From an uncultured Clostridia bacterium (GTDB taxonomy: Bacteria > Bacillota > Clostridia > Christensenellales > UBA1242), in NCBI GenBank assembly GCA_944372325.1, contig CALVYR010000006.1:1-43373 (forward strand): DNA of 43,373 nucleotides. Reading direction: 5' to 3'. Made by a program: the position numbers and the translations under genes. This document shows positions 14,773 to 23,299 of the stretch, in pieces. Position 1 is the first letter of the stretch. Each line of letters begins with the position of its first letter. The notes beneath the pieces were generated by a model, which saw nothing but the letters and a program-made list of their open reading frames with translations, did no database searches and was not told the DNA's origin.

Positions 14773-17700
14773 TTGAAAAAAATATTTAGCTTAAGTTTAG
14801 TATTTTGTATGGCTACTTTGGGGTTAGGGTTTTTAAATTTTAATCTTCCTGCAAGCGCTGTGGCAACTGGCACGCCTATTCGCACACAAGAAGAATTTTT
14901 AAATATGGAAGCAAACGGAAGTTATTATCTATCTAATAACCTAACACTTTCCGATTATTCTCCAATAAATTTTTCTGGCACTCTTGATGGCAATGGTTAT
15001 ACAATCTCACTTGCGCAAACGCCAGGTCAAACTGTGAATATTACTAACGATGCCACTTTCACAAGGCTTTCTGACGCAGTTTTAATTAGCTCAATTGATA
15101 TAGAAAATGAAATTACATCTTTAAGATATAGCTATAGCTTAACAGATGAAAATTCTAATACTTATAATTCTATTCCTATCACAGTAAACACAGGGCTTGC
15201 AGTTAGTGATAATAAAGTGCTTTCAAACACCTTATCCTCACTATTTCCAAATGATGACCAAAGCTACTTAGCTACTTTAACAAACTATCAAATAATAATA
15301 GAGGAAATTAAAACGGCAGAGTCGGGCTCTCTTAATATAGATGATTATTACGGCATATCAGCATATGGCAATTTAGCCACTACACCAAATGAGCATAATG
15401 AAAACTCTGCAACTTTTCAAGTCCCAACTTTAAATCATAATTATAACGGCGGAATTACAATTAAAATTAGCTACAATAACACAGAAAGCTATATCTATCT
15501 TCGTGATATTAGCGCGGAAAATAGAGATGTTGAAGTAGTAAAAGATGTTGATAAAATAATAGTTTATTACACCACTTCAGCTGGCACTCAGGGAATTGCA
15601 GATACAAGCGTTAGCAATGATACCGCTTTTATCTCTTCCACACTTTCAGATCTTTTAAACAATAACTCTATTAGTTTTGGTATGGGCAGTTTAAATAGAA
15701 TTTATATTCCTTCTGCAACTTTCACTCAAATTAATCCAACCGATTATGTTAAAACTTTTGTAAATAGTTCAGATAGGGCAATAACTTTAAGGCTTGAATT
15801 AGAAGCTAAAATTAATGGTATAACTCAAGCAACAACTGGCGAATTCACTACAGTATTATCACCAGGTGAACATGAACTTTCATTCTATATAGGTGGAGAT
15901 CCAAACAGAACTAATGGTTTGTTTGAGGGAAATGACAACATTCTTGCTAACCCCTCTAACTACAATTTTGTGGTAAACAATTTAACACAAATAGAACTAA
16001 ATGTAGAAAACACAAACACTCAACCTTTAAGATATTCATTCACTATTACTGGAACGCCTAAAAATGGTGGCTCTAATATAGTTTCAACTGAAATAGTAGA
16101 CTATATTGGTAAAGCAGAAGATGGCACTTCAAAAAGGGAATTGATATCTTTTACATATTACTCTCTTTTTGGAAATATTCAACCTAGCAGTTACGATTTT
16201 ACTATAACAAACCTAGAAGTAACAGCAATAAGTGAGCAGGGCGGACTTTTCAATAGGGTTACAAATGCCACAATTAAAAATCTTAAAATAGAAGATTGGA
16301 CAACGGTAACAAACAAAACTAGTGTTGGTATACTTGCTCATACCGCTGAGGGTAGCACAATTGAAAGTGTGGAAATTAGCGGATATATTGAGGTTGAAGC
16401 AAACAGCGCAGTTATAGCGGGAGGAATTGTTGGCTCTAGCACAGGCACTAAAATTTCAAACTCCTATTCTAGCGCAAGAATTTTAGTTACTGGCACAAGT
16501 TTAACTGCTTCTCAAATAATTGTGGGCGGTCTTGTTGGAAAGATGGTTGAGGGCGAAATTTCTAATAGCTTTGTGTTTAGTTCAAATTCGCTTTCAGATT
16601 ATATTCTAAGAGCAGACGCTACTAAAAAAGATTTAGACACCGACACTATGCCAGTTTGTGATGTAACTATAGGCGGGCTTGTTGGCACGGTTTGGAAGGG
16701 AACAGTAATCAACAATTTTGCTACTGGAAACATTTATGGTTCTAGCATAAACCAAGATGTTACACCAAAAATTGGCTTACTTTTTGGCGAGTTTGGCACA
16801 GGTGTATATTTGCCTAGCACAGGCAGTATTGCATATAATCATACAGCATCAACTTCTAGTTACGAGCTTGTTGGCGCTGAAAACACATATTCTTTAACAA
16901 ATTGCACTAAGGTGGAAAGTTCTACTATCTTTAGAGAGCAATCTACTTTTACATCTTCTACCATGTGGGATACAACCTTCTATCCTTGGAATTTTAGTGA
17001 TAAATGGTATGCAAAATCTGGTAGTGAACACATAGTGCTTCAACCTTTTGAACGCTTTACAGTAACACTTTCTTCATCTAGTCATGTTGAAGCAAGCATA
17101 GAGGCAGGAAGTTTAGATAGTAATAGTTCTATAAGGTTTGGCGATACCGTTACAATTAGAGCAAATATAGTTCCAGGCGAAGAGCTTTTATATAAAGTTT
17201 CTGCCATACAAAAAGATGGTCAAAGCCTTAGCTTTGATAAAGATAATGATGGAAACATTCTAACAAGTGTGACCTTTACAATGTCGGCGGCTACTTCTGG
17301 GCTTTATAGCATTGTTACAGATACAATAGATTATGCCTTTACTGTAGAAAGTTCAGATATAGAGCAAGGCGGAGTTAAAATTAAGGGAGCACAAAAGGAA
17401 TTAGAGAAAATTGAAATAAATGTAACCAATGGCGGACTTTATGAATTTGAGGCTGTGCCTGCAACCAATTACGGCTTTGTTGAATGGGTTTGGGTTACTA
17501 TGGTCGATGGAGAAGAAGTTTTAACCACAGCAAAACTAGGTCAACTTACTGAGGGTTTAGAAGATACGCGCACTTCCGCAAGACAATCGGTGGCAATAAG
17601 ATTTTCAAGTCAAGATTTAGGCAACACATATCTATATATTCCAGAGCCTACGCAAGAAGGACAGACCTACACATTAAGGGCAGTGTTTACAAGCCAGATA

Positions 17701-18135
17701 TGTAACATGACGGTTAGAACCTCATTAAGTTCGGAAAATTGCGCTACAATTTATATAAATGAAGTTCCATATGAATATTCTTCTGACAACAATTATATTT
17801 TTAGCGGTGTTGTTTCAAGAGATGCCGATGTTATAATCAGAATAGAAGTAAAGGATGGATATGAGTTTAGAGGCTGGCAAGCAGGAAACACAACAGATCC
17901 AATTGAAAGCTTCTTAAAGGACTCGCAAGCATCAGATCAAACAATAACCTTTAGAACTTCAAATCCACAGTTCTTGCTTATAGCAAATATTGAAAGATCA
18001 GAGAACGCAGGTTCTGACTTAACATGGCTATGGTGGACACTTGGTGGAATAGGCGGAGCTGGAATTTTGGGTGTTGCAATATGGCTAATTATTAGAAAGT
18101 CTAGAAGCGCAGATTTCATGAGTAATTATTATTAA
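14773..18135 (+). CDS. Large exported, membrane-anchored surface protein
   Basis: 1120 residues from a TTG start preceded by GAGGT. Signal peptide about 1-29 (cleavage after ASA). The long beta-rich, Ser/Thr/Asn-rich body has GLUG-like blocks around 540-680 (GGIVGSSTG, GGLVGKMVEG, IGGLVGTVWKG, each followed by an N(S/N)(Y/F) turn), then InlB-like beta segments with aromatic (F/Y)xxW turns (about 890-1070). The C-terminal membrane helix is about 1085-1108, with a short basic tail. It is not a tail spike, since it carries a Sec signal and anchor. It is an unexpected passenger between terminase and portal, possibly a receptor, exclusion factor or host adhesin. Confidence 0.75.
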   Translation: MKKIFSLSLVFCMATLGLGFLNFNLPASAVATGTPIRTQEEFLNMEANGSYYLSNNLTLSDYSPINFSGTLDGNGYTISLAQTPGQTVNITNDATFTRLSDAVLISSIDIENEITSLRYSYSLTDENSNTYNSIPITVNTGLAVSDNKVLSNTLSSLFPNDDQSYLATLTNYQIIIEEIKTAESGSLNIDDYYGISAYGNLATTPNEHNENSATFQVPTLNHNYNGGITIKISYNNTESYIYLRDISAENRDVEVVKDVDKIIVYYTTSAGTQGIADTSVSNDTAFISSTLSDLLNNNSISFGMGSLNRIYIPSATFTQINPTDYVKTFVNSSDRAITLRLELEAKINGITQATTGEFTTVLSPGEHELSFYIGGDPNRTNGLFEGNDNILANPSNYNFVVNNLTQIELNVENTNTQPLRYSFTITGTPKNGGSNIVSTEIVDYIGKAEDGTSKRELISFTYYSLFGNIQPSSYDFTITNLEVTAISEQGGLFNRVTNATIKNLKIEDWTTVTNKTSVGILAHTAEGSTIESVEISGYIEVEANSAVIAGGIVGSSTGTKISNSYSSARILVTGTSLTASQIIVGGLVGKMVEGEISNSFVFSSNSLSDYILRADATKKDLDTDTMPVCDVTIGGLVGTVWKGTVINNFATGNIYGSSINQDVTPKIGLLFGEFGTGVYLPSTGSIAYNHTASTSSYELVGAENTYSLTNCTKVESSTIFREQSTFTSSTMWDTTFYPWNFSDKWYAKSGSEHIVLQPFERFTVTLSSSSHVEASIEAGSLDSNSSIRFGDTVTIRANIVPGEELLYKVSAIQKDGQSLSFDKDNDGNILTSVTFTMSAATSGLYSIVTDTIDYAFTVESSDIEQGGVKIKGAQKELEKIEINVTNGGLYEFEAVPATNYGFVEWVWVTMVDGEEVLTTAKLGQLTEGLEDTRTSARQSVAIRFSSQDLGNTYLYIPEPTQEGQTYTLRAVFTSQICNMTVRTSLSSENCATIYINEVPYEYSSDNNYIFSGVVSRDADVIIRIEVKDGYEFRGWQAGNTTDPIESFLKDSQASDQTITFRTSNPQFLLIANIERSENAGSDLTWLWWTLGGIGGAGILGVAIWLIIRKSRSADFMSNYY

Positions 18136-18189
18136 AAAAATCTTTACACCGTAAATGGTAAATAATTTTATCTTTTTTGTCAGGGTTGC

Positions 18190-18218
18190 TTGAATTTATA
18201 AATTATATGAAATAAAAT
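18190..18218 (+). promoter_or_regulatory. Capsid-operon promoter
   Basis: TTGAAT (18190-18195), 17 bases, TAAAAT (18213-18218). The expected start is near 18225, just before a terminator-like hairpin. It drives the 18281-26291 genes, which are tightly packed with no further promoter seen. Confidence 0.65.
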
Positions 18219-18228
18219 TAGGGTAATT

Positions 18229-18263
18229 AAAGTTATCGCGAAGGTTTTCGCGGTAACTTTTTT
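18229..18263 (+). terminator. Leader terminator/attenuator of the capsid operon
   Basis: AAAGTTATCGCGAA (18229-18242), loop GGTT, TTCGCGGTAACTTT (18247-18260): 14 pairs with one T-G, ending in a T6 run. It lies downstream of the promoter at 18190-18218 and upstream of the first gene at 18281. It may end the surface-protein transcript, and it would also stop most capsid transcripts unless antitermination occurs. Confidence 0.75.
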
Positions 18264-18280
18264 AATTAAGAAGGTTTTTT

Positions 18281-18571
18281 ATGGAGGAATTTAACGAGAA
18301 AAAATTAAAAAAGGCACTTATTAAACGCGCTCTTGGCTATGATGCAGATGAAGTGGTTGAGGAGTACTCTTACGATGATGAGGGTACTCCTAAACTTTCT
18401 AAAAAGAAAGTTACTAAGAAACATTATGCACCAGATATATCAGCAATGAAAATTTTAATAGAGCGCTATGGAAATTTGAGCAAGGAGGAAATTGAACTTA
18501 TGTCAGACGAGGAATTGAAAGAGGAAAGAAACAGGCTTATTAGGTTACTTGAAGAGGAGGAGTATGATTAA
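18281..18571 (+). CDS. Small charged phage protein, possible small-terminase-like
   Basis: 96 residues, highly charged. The segment around 8-55 (KKALIKRALGYDADEV, VTKKHYAPDISAMKILIERYG) resembles the part of Gram-positive phage small terminases where an xxKxYxPDxxAxxxxLxxR block follows an ALGY motif. The rest is an acidic helix. The family call is inference from memory of that pattern, and the usual N-terminal HTH is missing. It is the first gene of the capsid operon; the next gene overlaps its 3' end. Confidence 0.5.
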   Translation: MEEFNEKKLKKALIKRALGYDADEVVEEYSYDDEGTPKLSKKKVTKKHYAPDISAMKILIERYGNLSKEEIELMSDEELKEERNRLIRLLEEEEYD

Positions 18572-18773
18572 AGAAATTTCTTATAAGGCATCTTGCGATA
18601 TGCAGGAGTGTAAAAATCAGGCTAAATTTTGTTTGTATACTAAAAAACACTTTAGCCCTAAAATTCACTTTTGTGAAGAGTGTAAACAAAGACTCTATGC
18701 CGAACTTGGAAAAAGCATTATTCCAAGAAGTTTAGACGCACCATATTCACCAAAAAGGTTAAGTAAAATTTAA
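18564..18773 (+). CDS. Small zinc-finger-like protein
   Basis: 69 residues from ATG 18564 after GAGGAGG, overlapping the previous gene by 8 bases. Cysteines 11, 16, 37 and 40 (C-x4-C and C-x2-C, with an extra Cys23) suggest a zinc ribbon. Such small zinc proteins occur in phage genomes next to packaging genes. No specific function recognised. Confidence 0.6.
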   Translation: MIKEISYKASCDMQECKNQAKFCLYTKKHFSPKIHFCEECKQRLYAELGKSIIPRSLDAPYSPKRLSKI

Positions 18774-18783
18774 AGGAGGAATT

Positions 18784-20625
18784 ATGAAAGTTGAAGAAAA
18801 ATTGGTAAATGAAGTTATTGAGGACTTCAAAAAAAGACAGGAAGAAAGAAGAAGTTTTGAAGCGCAGTGGCAACTAAATATGAATTTTGTTATGGGAAAT
18901 CAATATTGTGGAATTGGCTATAACGGTGAAATTACAGATTTTGAAAAACAATTCTTTTGGCAAGAACATGAGGTTTATAACCATATAGCCCCGCTAGTTG
19001 AAAGAAGAATGGCAAAACTTCAAAGAGTTCGTCCGACTATGACGGTTGTGCCAACTTCTAGTGATGAAAAAGACATTAAAACAGCTAAAATTTCTAAAAA
19101 GATTGTAAATTCTATTTACAATAAATTAAATGTCTATAATGTAATCACGGAAGCTACAAAGTGGAGTGAAATTTGCGGAACGGCATTTTATAAGATTGTT
19201 TGGAATAGCTCTAAAGGCGATTTCTTTGCTAAAAATGAAAGAGGAGAAAATATCAACACTGGGGATATAGAAATTACAGCTATTTCACCCTTTGAAATCT
19301 ATCCAGAAAGCGTAAACTGCGCAAATATTGAAGACTGCAGAAGTATAATTCATGCTAAAGCTTATCATGTGGATGAAATAAAAAATAAATGGGGCGTAGA
19401 TGTTAAAGGGGAAACTTTAAATGTGTTCTCTTTAGACGGCGTTTCAAGAAACATGGGAGGCCTTGGCTATAACTCTAATGCAAATAAGGTGATATCTTCT
19501 AGCCGAGATAATTACTGCATTGTTATAGAGCGCTATGAAGCGCCAACGGTGAAATTTCCTAATGGCAGGCTAATAATTGTGGCTGGCGATAAACTTTTGT
19601 ATATAGGCGAACTTCCGTTTATAAATGGCGAAGATGGCAAGCGCGGTTTTCCGTTTATTAGGCAAGTATCTTGCGATCAAACTGGTAGTTTTTGGGGAAC
19701 AAGTGTAGTGGAGAGGGTTATTCCGCTTCAACGCTCATATAATGCCATAAAAAACAGAAAACATGAATTTTTAAATAGACTTTCTATGGGAATTTTAACT
19801 GTAGAAGACGGCTCTGTAGACACAGACAACTTAGAAGAAGAGGGACTATGCCCTGGTAAAGTGCTTGTTTATAGGCAGGGTTCTTCTGCTCCAAGATATT
19901 TAAGCACGGGCAGTGTGCCACTAGATTTTACCTATGAGGAAGAAAGACTTTTAAATGAATTTACTCTAGTTAGTGGCACCTCGGATATTTTAAATGACAG
20001 CACAATTTCTAATAGCCTAAGTGGAACTGCGCTTCAACTTTTAATTGACCAAGATGAAACAAGAATTTCAGTTACAGCTGAAAATATTCGCGAGGCGCTT
20101 AGAAGAATGGCTCAACAAGTGCTAAGGCTCTATAAGCAGTTTGCCACACTTCCTAGGCTTTTAAAAGTTGTTGGCGAAAATGGCGAGCTAGAAGTTATGT
20201 ATTTTACATCTTCTGATATAACCTCGGATGAAGTTGTGTTTGAAACAGAAAATGAAATAAATGAAAGTTTGGCTCAGCGCAGAAGTATGGTGTTTGAACT
20301 TTTAAATGCAGGGCTTTTACATGATGAAAATGGAAAGCTAAGTAACAGAATGAGAGTTAAAGCTTTAGAGCTACTTGGCTTTGGTATTTGGGAAAATTCT
20401 CAAGACCTAAATGAACAACACACAAAGCGTGCTAGCAAGGAAAACGCTATGCTTATTGAGGATAGAATACCTGAGCCTTGTGAGATAGATAATCATAGCT
20501 TGCATATAGATGAGCACATATCTTTTTATCTTGCAAACGAACTTACAGAAGAGCAAAAAGAAGACCTTTTAGCTCATATTAGAATGCATAAACAAATTTT
20601 ATCAATGACAGGAGAAAATAGTTAA
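18784..20625 (+). CDS. Phage portal protein
   Basis: 613 residues, in the size range of P22/T7-type portals. Typical features: an N-terminal region with FWQEHEVYNHIAPLVERRMAKL and RPTMTVVP, a WSEICGTAFYKIVW stem segment, ISPFEIYPES, the wing/clip SFWGTSVVERVIPLQRSYNAIKN, and a long C-terminal helical crown region (QVLRLYKQF and beyond). Twelve copies form the DNA channel at one head vertex and bind terminase. AAGGAGG precedes the ATG. The stop overlaps the next ATG (TAATG). Confidence 0.88.
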   Translation: MKVEEKLVNEVIEDFKKRQEERRSFEAQWQLNMNFVMGNQYCGIGYNGEITDFEKQFFWQEHEVYNHIAPLVERRMAKLQRVRPTMTVVPTSSDEKDIKTAKISKKIVNSIYNKLNVYNVITEATKWSEICGTAFYKIVWNSSKGDFFAKNERGENINTGDIEITAISPFEIYPESVNCANIEDCRSIIHAKAYHVDEIKNKWGVDVKGETLNVFSLDGVSRNMGGLGYNSNANKVISSSRDNYCIVIERYEAPTVKFPNGRLIIVAGDKLLYIGELPFINGEDGKRGFPFIRQVSCDQTGSFWGTSVVERVIPLQRSYNAIKNRKHEFLNRLSMGILTVEDGSVDTDNLEEEGLCPGKVLVYRQGSSAPRYLSTGSVPLDFTYEEERLLNEFTLVSGTSDILNDSTISNSLSGTALQLLIDQDETRISVTAENIREALRRMAQQVLRLYKQFATLPRLLKVVGENGELEVMYFTSSDITSDEVVFETENEINESLAQRRSMVFELLNAGLLHDENGKLSNRMRVKALELLGFGIWENSQDLNEQHTKRASKENAMLIEDRIPEPCEIDNHSLHIDEHISFYLANELTEEQKEDLLAHIRMHKQILSMTGENS

Positions 20626-21209
20626 TGGAAGAAGAAGTAGTTAGGGAACAACCAGAGCTTGAGGAAGAAAATGAAAATTTGATAGCTCAAAGTGAAGGCT
20701 CCCTTGGTAAGTTTAAAGACGCGGAAAGTTTACTTAAAGCCTATAACAATTTGCAGGCAGAGTTTACAAAGAAGTGTCAAAAATTGAGTGCTCTGGAAAA
20801 TGAGAAAAATAAAACAATTTTTTATGAAGAAGATTGGAATAAACGCGTAGCCAACTTTTTAGAGAAAAACCCAGAGGCTAAAAAATATTCCAAAGAAATT
20901 TCAGAAAAGATTTTAAATAGTCCGGAATTAAAATCTAGTGAAAATGCTTTGGAACTTGCATGGTCTAGCATTGCCATGAAAAATTACGTTGAACCAGAAA
21001 AACTGGCAAGTGATAAAACCTTTTTAAATTCCTATATTTTTAATAACGAGGAAATTAAAAAACAAGTTTTAGAAAACTATTTAAAGGAAATTAAAACTGC
21101 TCCACCTGTAATTTCTGGCTCAAGAGGAGCAAAACTCTCTTCAAAGGAAGAGTATGCTCCTAAAAATTTAAATGATGCTAAAAAAATTGTAGAGAAATTT
21201 TTTAAATAG
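20625..21209 (+). CDS. Scaffold-like capsid assembly protein
   Basis: 194 residues, acidic N-terminus, with a predicted coiled-coil helix (about 30-70) and a C-terminal basic helix (LNDAKKIVEKFFK) of the kind that contacts coat protein. Position between portal and coat, size and composition fit a scaffolding protein. No protease domain is present, so P22-like scaffold release without proteolysis is expected. Translation is coupled to the portal by a one-base overlap. Confidence 0.7.
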   Translation: MEEEVVREQPELEEENENLIAQSEGSLGKFKDAESLLKAYNNLQAEFTKKCQKLSALENEKNKTIFYEEDWNKRVANFLEKNPEAKKYSKEISEKILNSPELKSSENALELAWSSIAMKNYVEPEKLASDKTFLNSYIFNNEEIKKQVLENYLKEIKTAPPVISGSRGAKLSSKEEYAPKNLNDAKKIVEKFFK

Positions 21210-21218
21210 GAGAAAATT

Positions 21219-22454
21219 ATGGTTTCAATTTCAAGTGCTAACGAGGCGTTAAAGAGCGTTTATCTTGGAGTTGTAGCAAATCAACTTAACATAAATGCAA
21301 ACCCTCTACTTGGCAAAATTAAACAATCATCACAAGATGTTTGGGGCAAAGAGATTATTAAACTTGCACCTTACGGAATTAACGGCGGAATAGGCGCTGG
21401 CGATGAAACAGATCCACTTCCAAAGGCAGCAGGTAATAACTATGTTCAATTTAAAACATCACTTAAAAATCTTTACGGAAGAATTGAAATTTCCGATAAA
21501 GCAATTAGAGCTTCTGCAAATAATGCAGGTGCATTTGTAAATTTACTCAACGATGAAATGGAGGGCTTAATAAAAGCAAGCAGTTTCAATCTTGGAAGAA
21601 TGCTCTATGGTGACGGCACAGGCCTTTTAGGCACTGTAACAAAGGCATATTCTAGTTCAGAAAAATATCTTCAAATGGATGATGTAAGAAACTTCATAGA
21701 AGGTATGGTAGTTGATATCTATAACGCAGAAACTAAAATAGAGGGTGCTAGCGGTTATAGGGTAACCTATGTTGATAGAGCAAATAAGCGTATTTACTTA
21801 GATTTTGAATCATCTTTTAGCACAACTATTGCAGTAGATTCTAAAGTATATGTTCAAAATTCAAAGGGCTATGAAATTACAGGCCTTGGTGCAATTTTTG
21901 GAACAGACACAACACTTTACGGCTTAACAAAAAGCGAATATCCTTGGCTAAACCCTTATGTTTCTACAACATCTACAGAAATTTCTGATATCTTAATTCA
22001 AGATGCAATAGATTTCTTAGAGCAGGCTAGCGGTAGCGAGGTAAACTTTATTTCTTGTTCAACTAAGGTTAGAAGAGCTTATCAAGACTATTTAACCAAG
22101 TTTAGAAGAAATATAGATGTCTGCGAACTTAGCGGTGGATATAAGGCAATAACATACAACGGTATTCCAGTAGTGGCTGATAGATTTGTTGAGGACGGAA
22201 CTATGTATCTACTCAATACAAACGATTTCACTCTTCATCAATTATGCGACTGGAAATGGCTTGAAGGAGATGACGGCAAGGTAATTAAGCAAAATGCAGG
22301 TTATCCAACCTATTCTGCAACTCTTGTAAAATATGCAGACCTTATTTGTGATAGACCAAATGGTCAAGCTAAAATCTCTAATATATCTGCTACTGTTTCT
22401 AGTCCGTTTAGCGACATTGTTACAGCAATAGAGGAAGCTCATACTACTGTATAA
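21219..22454 (+). CDS. Major capsid (coat) protein
   Basis: 411 residues immediately after the scaffold. It has the layout of HK97-fold coat proteins of the P22-related type: an N-arm, an E-loop region with Gly-rich GINGGIGAGDETDPLP, LKNLYGRIEISDKA, a spine helix around FVNLLNDEMEGLIKA, and a C-terminal A-domain with DRFVEDGTMYLLNT. No N-terminal delta domain is evident. AGGAG precedes the ATG. The call rests on position plus this pattern. Confidence 0.85.
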   Translation: MVSISSANEALKSVYLGVVANQLNINANPLLGKIKQSSQDVWGKEIIKLAPYGINGGIGAGDETDPLPKAAGNNYVQFKTSLKNLYGRIEISDKAIRASANNAGAFVNLLNDEMEGLIKASSFNLGRMLYGDGTGLLGTVTKAYSSSEKYLQMDDVRNFIEGMVVDIYNAETKIEGASGYRVTYVDRANKRIYLDFESSFSTTIAVDSKVYVQNSKGYEITGLGAIFGTDTTLYGLTKSEYPWLNPYVSTTSTEISDILIQDAIDFLEQASGSEVNFISCSTKVRRAYQDYLTKFRRNIDVCELSGGYKAITYNGIPVVADRFVEDGTMYLLNTNDFTLHQLCDWKWLEGDDGKVIKQNAGYPTYSATLVKYADLICDRPNGQAKISNISATVSSPFSDIVTAIEEAHTTV

Positions 22455-22476
22455 AAATAAATTTATAGGAGGAAAA

Positions 22477-22746
22477 ATGAATATTGAAATAGTGCATGAT
22501 GTCTATTACATCGCAGAAAGGTTAAAGGAAATTGATTTCAATTATTTTATCCTCTATAACACAAAAAGAAAAAAATATGAAATTCATCACGCAGGACAGT
22601 CAGACACTTATTGTCTGACTGTTCCTTATGATGAACTCGATGCTCGTACAATAGATTTTGTTAATCAAACTCGAGTTGAAAATCGGGATAGATTATTAAA
22701 AGAACTAGACGAAGAAAATAAAAAGAGAGGAGTATATGAAGGTTAA
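22477..22746 (+). CDS. Small phage protein of unknown function
   Basis: 89 residues. The N-terminal half looks like a small alpha-beta fold (FILYNTKRKKYEIHH) and the C-terminus is a charged helix. Such small proteins often sit between coat and head-completion genes. AGGAGG is the ribosome-binding site. It overlaps the next gene by 11 bases. Confidence 0.65.
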   Translation: MNIEIVHDVYYIAERLKEIDFNYFILYNTKRKKYEIHHAGQSDTYCLTVPYDELDARTIDFVNQTRVENRDRLLKELDEENKKRGVYEG

Positions 22747-23299
22747 GGAAATTTTAGAACTTGCGCTTTTGTTTTTAAATAAGGAAGAGCTTTTAGCATA
22801 CTCACCATTTGGTGATGAAACTACACTTCCAACGCTTGAACAAACTGAAATAGAACACTTAAAAAAATGTTTTAACCTTGTGTATAACGAGATAGCAATG
22901 TCCTATCTTCCATTAGTGAAAACTGAAGATGTAGTGTTTATAAATGGCGTGCTTGCCTACGATAAGCTTTCTAAAAACATTACAGAAATAAGAAAGCTTT
23001 ATGCTAATGGAAAAAACATTCCTTATTCACTGGAAGAGGATGGAATTCACGCCAATATCTTATGCGCGCAAATAACCTATAACTATGCACCAGCAGAATT
23101 ATCTTTTGAAGATGAGGTGTTTTTATTTGGAGGCAAGCTTCCTGAAAGAGTGCTAGCCTACGGCATTGCAATGGAATATTGCTTGATATGCGGGCTCTAT
23201 GATGATGCAGAAGTGTGGGAAACAAGGTTTTATAGTGGGCTAAGAGATGCAACCTTAAAAAAGAGTGAAATTAGATTGCCTTCTAGGAGGTGGATCTAG
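22736..23299 (+). CDS. Head-completion / portal-adaptor protein (gp4/TTPA-like)
   Basis: 187 residues, mostly helical with a central beta insertion (FINGVLAYDKL ... EDGIHANI). This organisation, and a place right after the coat and before a propeller-like protein, match the adaptor ring of P22 gp4 or T7 gp11 type that plugs the portal. Assigned by context and general pattern rather than a diagnostic motif. The stop overlaps the next GTG. Confidence 0.65.
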   Translation: MKVKEILELALLFLNKEELLAYSPFGDETTLPTLEQTEIEHLKKCFNLVYNEIAMSYLPLVKTEDVVFINGVLAYDKLSKNITEIRKLYANGKNIPYSLEEDGIHANILCAQITYNYAPAELSFEDEVFLFGGKLPERVLAYGIAMEYCLICGLYDDAEVWETRFYSGLRDATLKKSEIRLPSRRWI

